Numbered from the stretch's first letter, positions 43,225-52,193 are shown. The stretch: 64,000 nucleotides of DNA from Caballeronia sp. SBC1 (GCF_011493005.1 NZ_CP049157.1:496001-560000), one strand, 5' to 3'. Notes: generated by a model from the letters alone, not told the origin. Numbers and translations: made by a program.

Positions 43225-43764
43225 ATGATCAGTAGCAACGCACAAACCAGCATTGAAGGCATCCTGCTTAAGGCAACGCGCTCGAGACTGCCGCGACAGC
43301 CGGACCACGCATGCGAGATCGTCCCGCTGGCGCAGGCCTATGACAGCGCGCGGCCGGAAGCTAACGTCATCATCCTGACCATCTCGTCCATTCTGTTCCG
43401 GCTTCTGCTGGTTTTTCATTTCGATGACGACGCCAGCACGCGCGATTACTTCGCCAAGGAAACCGGAGACGTTTCACTTCAGGACATGCTTCTTGAGATC
43501 TGCAATCTTTGCTGCGGAGCCGTGAATCAGGACTTGCTGCCGTATTTCCAGGATCTGGGGATGTCGACACCTTATGTGCTTAGCGCCCGCTGCCTCCCCT
43601 ACCTCGAGGGGCTGAAGCCGGACTATCTCTCGTCATATGCAATCACGATCAACGGGTCGGTCCAGCTTGCCGCAACGGTCTGCGTGTGCGCCCATGCGCC
43701 CATCGACTTCGTGGCCGACATGACCGCCGTTGAAGAAACCAGCGGCGAGCTCGAGTTGTTCTAA
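43225..43764 (+). CDS. CheX-like phosphatase with C-terminal GELELF tail
   Basis: A 179-residue protein. The CheC/CheX/FliY catalytic signature E-x-x-N is present as Glu91 and Asn94 in LLEICNLCCGAVNQDL. CheX proteins dephosphorylate CheY-P. A flexible C-terminus ends in SGELELF, nearly the same as the end of the next protein. The gene starts eight bases after the MCP-like stop and shares the operon with a kinase and a CheY, so the phosphatase role is well supported by context. The fold outside the motif is diverged. Confidence 0.7.
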   Translation: MISSNAQTSIEGILLKATRSRLPRQPDHACEIVPLAQAYDSARPEANVIILTISSILFRLLLVFHFDDDASTRDYFAKETGDVSLQDMLLEICNLCCGAVNQDLLPYFQDLGMSTPYVLSARCLPYLEGLKPDYLSSYAITINGSVQLAATVCVCAHAPIDFVADMTAVEETSGELELF

Positions 43765-43786
43765 TCTGCCGCCAACAACAAACACC

Positions 43787-44761
43787 ATGATGACAAGCGA
43801 TATGAACGAGAACAAGCCGGTCAGCAAAGTGCTGGTCCTGGATGATTCCCCCGCCCATGCGAATGCGATCAAGCGCTTCTGCGATGAACACAATCTGGTC
43901 GGACTGAAGGTACGCAAGAATCGCTTGCTGTCGGTCCTGCGATCGAACATAGACCTGGGCGCTATCCTCTTTTCGGAAAGCTACGGCGGCTCCCTGGAAG
44001 AGAGCACGTCGATCGCGATCAAGATCAACACCGTGCGTCCCGAACTGCCGATCATCATCCGCCGCGATTCGAGTCCCACGTTAGACGGACTACCGGAGGG
44101 CCTGCGCCGGGTCTTGTGCGCCGCCTACCTTGCCGAAGACACGGCGCCGTTGCGCAAGGTCATCGACGAATATATTTTCAGCCTGGATTATCCGAACGCG
44201 CTGGTGCGCGGCATATTGGAGATCACGGAGTCGATGCTGAGCAGTCTGTTCAAGAATGTCAGCATTAGCTGGGACACGCCCTGCATCGTGCGGGACCGCA
44301 TCATCTTCGGCGAAGTGTTCAGCCTGATTCCGCTTGAGAGTACCTGGTGCCGCGGTTACATGATGATGCAGGCCGAAGAGCAGCCTATCCTCGACCTGCT
44401 CGACCGGCATGAGTTGTGCGATGTTCCCGCTGATTTCCGCGACCTTAACAGCCTGCTGGGTGAAATCACCAACCTGATCTGGGGTTCATTCAAGAACCGC
44501 TACATGGGCGATGCTGACGCGCTCGCGCGCAGTCAGGTGCAAGTACCGCTGCTTGTCAATCACAAGCAGAAGTACATCTCGTTCGGCACCGCGAACCCGC
44601 AGTTATGTTTCGTGTACAACCTGACTGACGAACGGTCGGGCCACACGGTCAAACTTCATCAACGCTTCATCTTCAACCTGAGCTGGTCGCCCGAGGACTT
44701 CAGTGAAGTCGCTAAAGATATCGGTGCGGTGGTTGAAGCTGGCGAACTGGATTTGTTCTGA
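43787..44761 (+). CDS. degenerate receiver fused to a CheX-like domain
   Basis: A 324-residue protein. Residues 15-130 resemble a receiver: VLVLDDSP keeps the acidic pair, but where the phospho-Asp should be (about residue 60) the sequence reads AILFSESYGG, so it should not be phosphorylated normally. Residues 145-324 form a CheX-like domain with Glu226 and Asn229 in LLGEITNLIWGSFKN. The protein ends AGELDLF, matching the tail of the preceding CheX. ATGs at 43787, 43790 and 43802 are all possible starts and none has a good ribosome binding site. It may dock on CheY or the kinase and regulate phosphatase activity. Confidence 0.65.
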   Translation: MMTSDMNENKPVSKVLVLDDSPAHANAIKRFCDEHNLVGLKVRKNRLLSVLRSNIDLGAILFSESYGGSLEESTSIAIKINTVRPELPIIIRRDSSPTLDGLPEGLRRVLCAAYLAEDTAPLRKVIDEYIFSLDYPNALVRGILEITESMLSSLFKNVSISWDTPCIVRDRIIFGEVFSLIPLESTWCRGYMMMQAEEQPILDLLDRHELCDVPADFRDLNSLLGEITNLIWGSFKNRYMGDADALARSQVQVPLLVNHKQKYISFGTANPQLCFVYNLTDERSGHTVKLHQRFIFNLSWSPEDFSEVAKDIGAVVEAGELDLF

Positions 44762-44779
44762 TTCCTTAGAGGAAAAATT

Positions 44780-45145
44780 ATGTCGAAAATTCTTGTTGTC
44801 GATGACTCCAGCACGGTTCGCGACGAGGTCGCCGGTTTCCTGAGAAAGAACGGACTGGACGTGGAGACTGCTATCGATGGAAAAGATGGCCTCGCCAAAA
44901 TGAAGTCGAGTCCCGGGATCAAGCTCGTCATCAGCGACGTCAATATGCCCAACATGGACGGCCTGACCATGGTCGAGAAGATTCGCGGCGAGCTCGTGAA
45001 TACCACGGTCAATATCATCATGCTGACCACGGAGAGCAGCCCGGCCATGAAAGAAAGAGGCAAGGCCGCCGGCGTCAAGGGCTGGATCGTCAAACCGTTC
45101 AAAGGTGACGCCGTGCTGGAAACCTTCAGGAAGCTGGCAAGCTAA
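44780..45145 (+). CDS. CheY-like single-domain response regulator
   Basis: A 121-residue receiver, complete and canonical: VVDDSST with the acidic pair, phospho-acceptor Asp in VISDVNMPNMDG near residue 55, TTE for the switch Thr and VKPF for the conserved Lys. No output domain. It is the last gene of the operon, 18 bases after the receiver-CheX gene, with AGAGGA before the ATG, and should be the phosphate acceptor of the CheA-type kinase. The output target is unknown: a flagellar motor, a pilus or another enzyme. Confidence 0.9.
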   Translation: MSKILVVDDSSTVRDEVAGFLRKNGLDVETAIDGKDGLAKMKSSPGIKLVISDVNMPNMDGLTMVEKIRGELVNTTVNIIMLTTESSPAMKERGKAAGVKGWIVKPFKGDAVLETFRKLAS

Positions 45146-45166
45146 GCCGCCTTTTAAAACTCGGCC

Positions 45167-45820
45167 TCAAAACTCGGCATCCAGCTCGTCGATCTCCTCG
45201 ACCTCCTGTTGCGCATCGGCTATCCATTGCTGCATTTCCGGCAGTGCGAGAATGCGCTGCGCATACGCAACAATCTCGGGCTCAAGCTTGACGTCGTACG
45301 TGACAAAGCGCGTGACGACCGGTGCGAACATCGCATCGGCGGCGCTTAAAGCGCCGAACAAATAAGGGCCTTCATATTGCTTGAGGCATTCGAGCCAGAT
45401 CGCCGTGATGCGCTCGATATCCGTCTGCGCACGTGCCCAGATCGTGAAGTTCGGGAAGTGCGCTTTTATATTCATGGGCAACGCCGAGCGCAACGAAGCG
45501 AAGCCCGAATGCATTTCTCCGCAAATAGAACGGCAGTGCGCACGCATGCGCCGGTCAGCAGGCAACAACCCTGCTTTCGGGCACACTTCATTCAAATACT
45601 CGGCAATCGCAAGCGTGTCCCACACCTTGATGCCGTCGTGGAGCAGGCACGGAACGAGAATGGACGGCGACAGCAGCAGCAGTTCGGCCCGCGCGCCGGG
45701 ATCGTCCACGGGCACCACGAACTCTTCGAACGGCAGCCCGCTGAACTTGGTGAGCAACCACCCTCGCAGCGACCACGACGAATAGTTCTTGCTGCTGATA
45801 GTGAGCGTAGCATTCGTCAT
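45167..45820 (-). CDS. glutathione S-transferase family protein
   Basis: A 217-residue GST. The N-terminal thioredoxin-like domain has Ser/Tyr candidates in ISSKNYSSWSLRGWLL for glutathione activation (the SSWSLR motif of YfcF/zeta-like GSTs) and the cis-Pro in SILVPCLL. The all-alpha C-terminal domain starts near residue 85. It probably conjugates or reduces small electrophiles in the cytoplasm. It is convergent with the CheY gene (21 bases between stops) and divergent from the PHB depolymerase gene. Confidence 0.85.
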   Translation of the reverse strand: MTNATLTISSKNYSSWSLRGWLLTKFSGLPFEEFVVPVDDPGARAELLLLSPSILVPCLLHDGIKVWDTLAIAEYLNEVCPKAGLLPADRRMRAHCRSICGEMHSGFASLRSALPMNIKAHFPNFTIWARAQTDIERITAIWLECLKQYEGPYLFGALSAADAMFAPVVTRFVTYDVKLEPEIVAYAQRILALPEMQQWIADAQQEVEEIDELDAEF

Positions 45821-46041
45821 CAGAAGCTCCTCGACGGTTCAGGCAGAAGACACACGCCCAGGTGCGCGGCGCAGTGCACACACGCACCAAAAAACGGCAT
45901 TTTCCGCGCGTATCCAAGAAATGCTGCAAGGGATGTGCCACTTTCAACCGCCCTCATGCGAACGCCGCGCGTTGACATACGGTTGGCATACGTATTGCGT
46001 TGTTTTGCACGACTCTACAATACGCGTTCAAGCGAAAGGCG

Positions 46042-47373
46042 ATGAACCCATTCGCATACTCCGGCTATCAGGCAATAGCAGATCTGACGCTGCCAATGCG
46101 CCACGGCGCGGCACTCGTCAATCACTCGCTCGATGCCTGGCCGTTTCTCGCAGAGATGCCCCAAGGCCGGTCATTGCGAGCCCTATGCGATCTGCTGGCG
46201 CTGTCGGCACTCACACATAGCCGGCGCCCATTCGCTATCGACTCGGTGGAGATGGACGGCAAAAGCATGCCCGTGACCGAGGAGATTACGCTCGCCACGC
46301 CGTTCTGTTCCTTGCTGCATTTTGCGAAGGAAGACGGACCTAAGCAGCCGCGCGTGCTGGTGATCGCGCCCATGTCCGGCCACTTCGCCACGCTCCTGCG
46401 CGGCACGGTGCGCACCCTGCTGCCCGACCACGACGTCTACATCACCGACTGGATCAACCCTCGCGACGTCTCGCTGATGCAGGGCCGCTTCGGCTTTGAT
46501 GAATACGTCCAGCATGTCATCGACTTTATCGTCGCGCTCGGACCGAACACCCACTTGCTGGCTGTCTGCCAGCCGACCGTTGCCGCCCTCGCCGCAGTGT
46601 CCCTGATGGCCGCGGACGATCATCCGCTGCAACCCGCCAGCATGACGCTAATGGCAGGTCCTATCGACACACGGATCAATCCGACTTCAGTGAACGTGCT
46701 GGCGAACAGCAAGCCGATCGAATGGTTCGAGCGGAACCTGATCAGTGCCGTGCCATGGGGTTTTGCGGGCGCTGGCCGGCGCGTTTATCCGGGCCATACG
46801 CAGCTGATGGCGTTCATGGCGATGAATCCCACGCGACACTTCGATGCGTTCGAAGAGATGGTGTATCAGCGCGCCAAGGGCGACCCCGCGAAGGCCGAGG
46901 CGATCCGCTTATTCTATGAAGAATACTTTGCGACCATGGATTTAACGGCCGAGTTTTATCTTGAGACCGTCGACACCATCTTTCAACGGCACGCCTTGCC
47001 GCTCCATGAACTGGAAGTACGCGGACGCAAGGTTGATCCGTCATTGATCCGACGAACCGCGCTGTTCACCGTTGAAGGCGAGCGTGACGATATCTGCGCG
47101 GTCGGCCAGACGCTTGCCGCGCAGGAACTGTGCAACAAATTGCGCCCCTATATGAAGGCCCACCACGTGCAAACCGGCGTCGGTCACTATGGCGTGTTCA
47201 ATGGCAAGCGTTGGGAGCGGCATATCTATCCGCGCGTGCGTGCGCTGATCCATGACAACGAGCCAAGCCCGATCGTCATCAACGCGCGCGCCCAGCCTTT
47301 GCAGTCATTGGCGCCGCACGCCCGCGCTACCAAACCGCGCATGGATGCGGATGCGCAGTCCGAAGGACTTTGA
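46042..47373 (+). CDS. phaZ: intracellular polyhydroxyalkanoate depolymerase (PhaZ1-type)
   Basis: A 443-residue protein matching intracellular PHB depolymerases of Burkholderiales. The nucleophile is Cys176 in AVCQPTVAAL, where other depolymerases have Ser, as in Cupriavidus necator PhaZa1. The N-terminal NPFAYSGYQ and the GHYGVFNGKRWE segment with the catalytic His near residue 390 also fit. It mobilises stored PHB to hydroxybutyrate or its CoA ester at the granule. The frame extends 14 codons upstream; the ATG at 46042 begins the conserved N-terminus after GAAAGG. It is convergent with the cupin gene, six bases away. Confidence 0.9.
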   Translation: MNPFAYSGYQAIADLTLPMRHGAALVNHSLDAWPFLAEMPQGRSLRALCDLLALSALTHSRRPFAIDSVEMDGKSMPVTEEITLATPFCSLLHFAKEDGPKQPRVLVIAPMSGHFATLLRGTVRTLLPDHDVYITDWINPRDVSLMQGRFGFDEYVQHVIDFIVALGPNTHLLAVCQPTVAALAAVSLMAADDHPLQPASMTLMAGPIDTRINPTSVNVLANSKPIEWFERNLISAVPWGFAGAGRRVYPGHTQLMAFMAMNPTRHFDAFEEMVYQRAKGDPAKAEAIRLFYEEYFATMDLTAEFYLETVDTIFQRHALPLHELEVRGRKVDPSLIRRTALFTVEGERDDICAVGQTLAAQELCNKLRPYMKAHHVQTGVGHYGVFNGKRWERHIYPRVRALIHDNEPSPIVINARAQPLQSLAPHARATKPRMDADAQSEGL

Positions 47374-47379
47374 TAAGAC

Positions 47380-47826
47380 CTATGCAGGTTGCTGGCTCTT
47401 CCATGGCGTGAAAGCGGGAACGTCGCATGGCCCTTCTGCTTCGATGGTAGTGAAGTTGGCTGGGCCGACTATCTCCAGATACTCCATGTCCTCAGAATAA
47501 TCGAAGAGGTAATGCACGATCCCAGGCGCCTGATGAACGCAGTCGCCCGTTGCGACCAGCGTCTCCTTGTCGCCGTACATGAAACGCGCCCAGCCCTTGA
47601 GCATGATCACAATATGGAATTCAGCCTCATGACGGTGCCAACCCGTGCCTTTCTCTGGTGCATTGTTAGCTTTGACGAGTTGCGCGATCACCTTGCCGCC
47701 GGTCGCGTCTGCAATGCCTAAATCACGATAAAGAAAAAAATCGCGCAACCCTTGATCCTCATACGGGGTGTCTTGTGGCCGGATATGCGAAAAGCGAGTG
47801 GCAAGTTCGAACGTTTCAGATGACAT
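47380..47826 (-). CDS. cupin domain protein
   Basis: A 148-residue single cupin barrel. Metal-binding motif 1 reads GWHRHEAEFHIVIMLKG (His-x-His, Glu, His) and motif 2 PGIVHYLFD. A bound Fe or other metal is likely; dioxygenase, isomerase or sensor roles are all known in the family. The ATG at 47826 is chosen because AAGGAG precedes it. Single-gene unit. Confidence 0.8.
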   Translation of the reverse strand: MSSETFELATRFSHIRPQDTPYEDQGLRDFFLYRDLGIADATGGKVIAQLVKANNAPEKGTGWHRHEAEFHIVIMLKGWARFMYGDKETLVATGDCVHQAPGIVHYLFDYSEDMEYLEIVGPANFTTIEAEGPCDVPAFTPWKSQQPA

Positions 47827-48183
47827 GGGCACGCTCCTTAGGCAACGAGTTAGGCAGCAAGTCAGGTAGCAAACTGTCGAATGAAAAGGACTAGCCACTT
47901 TCTTATGCATCAAGCGTTCCAACTTGCGGGGCCTCAAGCGAACGGCAATCAAGCGACCTCCTGCGATTGTCCATGGACAAAAGTCAAGGCGTGAGTTCGC
48001 TTAAATGAGCTCGCTTAAAAGTGGCATTTAAAAAGCACGTTCACTCGCCGGCGATTCGCGTTCAAACTCCTCCAAAGACATTACGCATAACCAAGGGTGT
48101 GTTGCTAAACTGGGCTCCGTAGCCTTCCGTGGCGGGTGGCGGCGCGAGCCATCCTGGGTACGTTCACTGGAGAAATCGACACC
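47827..48183. promoter_or_regulatory. divergent intergenic region with TCGCTTAAA direct repeat
   Basis: The gap lies between divergent genes. TCGCTTAAA occurs at 47997-48005 and 48011-48019, 14 bases apart, in an AT-rich stretch. It could be a regulator site. No gene was seen. Confidence 0.35.
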
Positions 48184-48468
48184 ATGTCCTACATCAGCGT
48201 CGAGATCAGAGCCTACGATGAAGCGCGAAAAGTGGTCACCGTCGCGTTCAGTGAAAAATGGCCCGTCAAACTGTCCTCCGCCGTCATAGCGGAGTTGACC
48301 CTTGAAGACTGCGACACCATCGTGCAGGACGGAGAGTTGTTCGAAGCAGGACTGACCGATGACGAAGCATGCGTCCTCAAGATGCTGTTCGAGGACGAGG
48401 GCACCATTGAAGACTTCCTCGCTAATCCTTCCAGGCTAATTGGTTGCACAAGCGAACTCGGCGAATAG
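48184..48468 (+). CDS. small acidic hypothetical protein
   Basis: A 94-residue, acidic, soluble protein starting MSYISVEIRAYDEARKVV, with two Cys (one in LEDCDTI, one in DEACVLK) and no recognised domain. TGGAGAAA before the ATG at 48184 supports translation and is why this start is chosen over an upstream in-frame codon. It stands alone between two gaps. Function unknown. Confidence 0.6.
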   Translation: MSYISVEIRAYDEARKVVTVAFSEKWPVKLSSAVIAELTLEDCDTIVQDGELFEAGLTDDEACVLKMLFEDEGTIEDFLANPSRLIGCTSELGE

Positions 48469-48542
48469 ACCAATAACGCTTACGAAGAGCAAGCTTTATC
48501 TTGTCGCCCGCGAAAGGCTAGTCTCCTGACGTTTCCGCTGCG

Positions 48543-49199
48543 CTAGCCGCCGTACTTCTCCACGAACTCGTCGGCGCTGAGCGAACGGAAATCCGCCAAC
48601 GCTGCGTCGATCTGCACCTCATCCCAATTCCACCACGCGATCTGCTGCAGGCGTTCCGCTGTGCGCGGTTCAACGCGAAAGCGCAGCACGCGGGCGGGCA
48701 CGCCAACAACGATCGCAAAAGGCGGCACGTCCTTCGTCACGACCGCTCCCGAACCAACGGCCGCACCGGTGCCGATCTTTACGCCAGGCATGACGATCGC
48801 GTCATGGCCGAGCCAAACATCGTGACCTAGCTCCACCCTGTCCTGCGCGCGCCATTCGAATATCTCGGTGTCGTCGTCGAGCGAGAGACCGTACGAGCGT
48901 GAGCGGTAGGTAAAGTGGTGATGGGTCGCGCGCCACGAAGGGTGGTTAGGCGGATTGATACGCACACCAGTAGCAATGTTCGCGAACTTGCCGATGTGTG
49001 CATGGGCAATCTGGTTGTCGCCCATCGCGTAGCCGTAATCACCAATCACCGACGCGGCAACATGGCTGCGCGGGCCGAGATAGGTATAGCGGCCGAAGTC
49101 GCTGGCGCGAACCAGGGCTGTCGGATGAATCTCGGGTTCTATCGATAAAGTTTGGCCAAGCGTCCAGGGATCGACGCCAACGCCACGATCAATCAGCAT
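48543..49199 (-). CDS. phosphonate-cluster hexapeptide-repeat acetyltransferase
   Basis: A 218-residue left-handed beta-helix transferase. Hexapeptide repeats are seen at HPTALVRASDFGRYTYLG and again near VELGHDVWLGHDAIVMPGVK and IGTGAAVGSGAVVTKDV, with the catalytic His in NPPNHPSWRATHHHF. It resembles the transferase family found in phn clusters. It lies directly downstream of the PhnE gene (95 bases) on the same strand, so it is probably the last gene of the phosphonate operon and acetylates an aminophosphonate. General xenobiotic acetyltransferase activity is an alternative. Confidence 0.8.
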   Translation of the reverse strand: MLIDRGVGVDPWTLGQTLSIEPEIHPTALVRASDFGRYTYLGPRSHVAASVIGDYGYAMGDNQIAHAHIGKFANIATGVRINPPNHPSWRATHHHFTYRSRSYGLSLDDDTEIFEWRAQDRVELGHDVWLGHDAIVMPGVKIGTGAAVGSGAVVTKDVPPFAIVVGVPARVLRFRVEPRTAERLQQIAWWNWDEVQIDAALADFRSLSADEFVEKYGG

Positions 49200-49294
49200 A
49201 AGAAAAAATCTCGGAGTTCAATGATGAAGTGCAAGCGCGAGGCCGCCACGTGCAGCCGTCCCCAGGACAGCCGCAACATGGCCGTACCCAACGC

Positions 49295-50095
49295 TCACAA
49301 GAAAAGCTTGCGCAGATAAGCGGAACCGCGTTCGGCGCATGTGACCAGTACGAAAGTGGCGATCAACAGGAACGACACGGTCTGATACTGGAACAGGTTC
49401 ATCGCGGTCAACAACTGGAAACCGATCCCGCCTGCGCCGACGAAGCCGAGCACGAGGGACGAGCGCAGGTTTTCGTCGAAACGGAAAAGGCCGATGCCCA
49501 GCAATGACGGCAACACGCCCGGTACCACGGCGTGGGCCAACACCTGCACGCGGCCGGCTCCGGTCAGCGTCAGCGCTTCGACGGGGCCCATGTCCATGTC
49601 TTCGATCACTTCTGCGAACAGCCGCCCAAGCATGCCGACCGAATGGACCGCCAACGCGAGTGCGCCCGGAAACGGTCCGAGTCCCACCGCTGTGACGAAC
49701 AACAACGCCCACACCAGGTCAGGGACCGCGCGGGTGACGCCAATCACCGCTCGCGCGGCGTAGTAAAGCGGCAGCGCTGGCGTGAGATTGACGGCGGCCA
49801 GAATCGCCAGAGGGAACGCGAGCAGCACCCCGAACACGGTACCGAAGATCGCGAGGTCAATGGTCTCAAGGACCGGCCACAGATTCGGGACGAACTGATC
49901 GAATGCGGGCGGCATGGCACGCGACATGATGTCGGCCATGCCATGCGCGCCGGTAATCAGATCCTGCGGCCGTGCCTGAACAACAATCCACGCCTGTACA
50001 AACAACGCGAGTACGACGAGGGCGCCAAGCACGAACCAGACCGTGCGCGCACCCGGCGCACCGGATGGGGTGCGCATATCCATAACCTTGCTCAT
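49295..50095 (-). CDS. phnE: phosphonate ABC transporter permease PhnE
   Basis: A 266-residue permease with about six TM segments; the first is VWFVLGALVVLALFVQAWIV. The ABC-permease EAA-like loop is VEALTLTGAGRVQVLAHAVVPGVLP. A domain-internal FDENLRSSLVLGFVGAGGIG is typical of PhnE. It forms the channel of the phosphonate importer with PhnC and PhnD. The ATG at 50095 overlaps the PhnC stop in ATGA; the longer frame upstream is not used. Confidence 0.88.
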   Translation of the reverse strand: MSKVMDMRTPSGAPGARTVWFVLGALVVLALFVQAWIVVQARPQDLITGAHGMADIMSRAMPPAFDQFVPNLWPVLETIDLAIFGTVFGVLLAFPLAILAAVNLTPALPLYYAARAVIGVTRAVPDLVWALLFVTAVGLGPFPGALALAVHSVGMLGRLFAEVIEDMDMGPVEALTLTGAGRVQVLAHAVVPGVLPSLLGIGLFRFDENLRSSLVLGFVGAGGIGFQLLTAMNLFQYQTVSFLLIATFVLVTCAERGSAYLRKLFL

Positions 50096-50955
50096 GACGC
50101 CTCGGCGAGATAAAGACCCGCGATCTGCTGACTGGAAACGTCGGACGCCGGACGGTCGAATTCCAGCAGACCGCTTCGTAGTCCGACCAATCGGTCGGCA
50201 TAACGCGCCGCGAGTTCTGGCTGATGCAGCACGCATACGACCGCGAGGCCGTCCACAGTGGCGAGGCGGCGCAGCAACCGCATGACCTCGTCGGCGGCTT
50301 CGGGGTCCAGACTGGCAACCGGCTCATCCGCAAGCAAGACGTCGGGACGCTGCGCCAGCGCACGGGCAACTGCCACGCGCTGCGCCTGTCCGCCCGAGAG
50401 CGTGCCAGCCCGCTGGCGAGCCAGGTGCAGCAAACCGACTTCGTCCAGATAACCCATCGCCGGTTCAATTTCGTCGCGTGGCAGACGCCCAAACGCACTC
50501 ATCAGCGTCCGGTGACGACCCAGCGCGCCGCAGCAGACGTTCGCCAGTACGCTGCGTCGCTTAACGAGGTTGGCGTTCTGCGAAATAAGCGCGAGCGGCA
50601 AACGCGCTTCCCGCAGGGCTTCGCCGGAGAGCGCGGCCAGGTCTCGACCGGCGACTTTCACTGAGCCCGTGGTCGGACGGTTCAGTCCGACCACGCACTT
50701 CATGAAGGTCGACTTGCCGCTGCCGTTACTGCCGAGCACCACCACCATCTCGCCGGCACTGACCGACAGATTCAGGCCGCGCAGCGCGGTATGGCCGTTC
50801 TCGTAGCACATGGTCAGGTCGCGGACTGCCAACCTGACACCGGAGGCGCGCACGGCGGGCTTTACCGCCCCCGGCACGTCCGACCCGGCGGACGCGAACG
50901 CACCCGCCGCCGGGCCGAGGGAGATATCCCGTGAGGTACGGAAGGGCGTATTCAC
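50092..50955 (-). CDS. phnC: phosphonate ABC transporter ATPase PhnC
   Basis: A 287-residue ABC ATPase. Walker A is GSNGSGKST at residues 75-83, the signature LSGGQAQR, Walker B VLLADEP and switch His in VLHQPE. It drives phosphonate uptake. It has about 35 extra residues before the first strand, a Gly/Ala-rich extension not usual in PhnC. The start is GTG at 50955, overlapping the PhnD stop in GTGA; an internal start after the extension is possible but lacks a ribosome site. Confidence 0.88.
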   Translation of the reverse strand: MNTPFRTSRDISLGPAAGAFASAGSDVPGAVKPAVRASGVRLAVRDLTMCYENGHTALRGLNLSVSAGEMVVVLGSNGSGKSTFMKCVVGLNRPTTGSVKVAGRDLAALSGEALREARLPLALISQNANLVKRRSVLANVCCGALGRHRTLMSAFGRLPRDEIEPAMGYLDEVGLLHLARQRAGTLSGGQAQRVAVARALAQRPDVLLADEPVASLDPEAADEVMRLLRRLATVDGLAVVCVLHQPELAARYADRLVGLRSGLLEFDRPASDVSSQQIAGLYLAEAS

Positions 50956-51851
50956 AGCTTCGCCAGGTCGATATGGAGCGTCGAGACCAGGTCGCGAATC
51001 TGGTCGTAGGCCGCGTCCGTCTGGGGCACCGTCTTCAACTCCGGGTTTTCATTCGATGCCAGGAATTTCTGGTCCGCTTCCGGCAACTGGCGCAGGTCAA
51101 GCGAACTCAGCACGCTTGCCAGCCGGGCCTTGAAGTCATCGGGCAAGTCGCCGCGCACTGCCAACGGATCGAGGGGGATCGGCTCCGACTTCCATAACGT
51201 TATGTAGGCCGAAGGATCGAACTCATTGTGCAACTTGGCGCTCTCGATTTCTTCGCTATTCAGTTCGCCCGCGTCGACCTTATGGTTGCGCAGCGCCTCG
51301 AACGACGCAGTGTGGCTGCCTGCATAAACCCCCTTCACGCCCTTGTCAGGGTCAATGCCGCTCTTGCTCAGGCCAAACGCGGGAAACAGGTGCCCGGACG
51401 TGGAAGCCGGATCGGCATAAGCGAACGAACGGCCCTTGATGTCCGCCAGGGTCTTGATACCCGAACCCGGCCACGTGACGATGGAAGCGTAATAGGTGGC
51501 CGGTTTGCCTTGCGCGCCTGCGAACGTGGCGACAGCTTGCGCATGCGCGACCTGGTGGGCCAGCACATAACCGAGCGGGCCGAATTCGCCGAATTCAAGC
51601 TTGTTGTTACGCATTGCCTCGATTTCAGCGTTGTAGCTGGTTGCAACATAAAGCTGTACCGTGCAGCCGAGCTTGTCGCCGATCATCTTGGCGAGATCCT
51701 GGTAGACCGGCAGCATGCGTTGCGCTGATTCGTAAGGCTCGACGCCGAAGCGCACCACGCCGTCATTCGGACAGGCGCCGGCCGCGTGGGCGGTAACGGA
51801 GACGAGAGCCGCTGCGAACGACATTGCAGCCAGAACTTTGGATACCTTCAT
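50952..51851 (-). CDS. phnD: phosphonate-binding periplasmic protein PhnD
   Basis: A 299-residue binding protein with a signal peptide (MKVSKVLAAMSFAAALVSVT, cleaved after AHA near residue 23). The phosphonate pocket shows in VATSYNAEIEAMRNNKLEFG, FGPLGYVLA and YADPASTSGHLFPAFGL, all typical of PhnD. It delivers phosphonate to PhnE/PhnC. It is the first gene of the operon, whose promoter region (51852-52330) is shared with the divergent PhnF-type regulator. Confidence 0.9.
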   Translation of the reverse strand: MKVSKVLAAMSFAAALVSVTAHAAGACPNDGVVRFGVEPYESAQRMLPVYQDLAKMIGDKLGCTVQLYVATSYNAEIEAMRNNKLEFGEFGPLGYVLAHQVAHAQAVATFAGAQGKPATYYASIVTWPGSGIKTLADIKGRSFAYADPASTSGHLFPAFGLSKSGIDPDKGVKGVYAGSHTASFEALRNHKVDAGELNSEEIESAKLHNEFDPSAYITLWKSEPIPLDPLAVRGDLPDDFKARLASVLSSLDLRQLPEADQKFLASNENPELKTVPQTDAAYDQIRDLVSTLHIDLAKL

Positions 51852-51951
51852 ATGTTCCTCAACTAGAATTTCGCTTGTGTCGAGCTAACGACGATTCAAG
51901 GTTTCGATCCTGCCCTGCAGGTCATCAGTGCGTCTGAACTTCTATCGACCC

Positions 51952-51979
51952 GTGTCACTCTATAAACTTCGTGTGACAC
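51952..51979. promoter_or_regulatory. GTGTCAC-N14-GTGACAC inverted repeat
   Basis: Perfect 7-base arms at 51952-51958 and 51973-51979, about 100 bases before the phnD start. Candidate operator for the phosphonate genes. Confidence 0.35.
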
Positions 51980-52193
51980 ATCGATGTACTTATCGAGACG
52001 TCTAGATGACTTAGTTGCCGTGCGCAGCGCATCAGGCCATTCGCTCGAACTGGTGCAACCGGGACGGTTGCGGGCACGCATGGCGATCTGCAGATTCGGG
52101 GGCGAATGATCTGACGAAACGAGATAAAGCAATCCCGCCCTTGCGAATCTGAGGGCGTCGACAATCTGTGAGGCGGATGAAAGCAACCATTTA

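Noticed and set aside
45146..45166. Terminator between the CheY and GST genes
   Set aside because: Only short AAAACTCGG direct repeats are present; no stable hairpin with a T-run.
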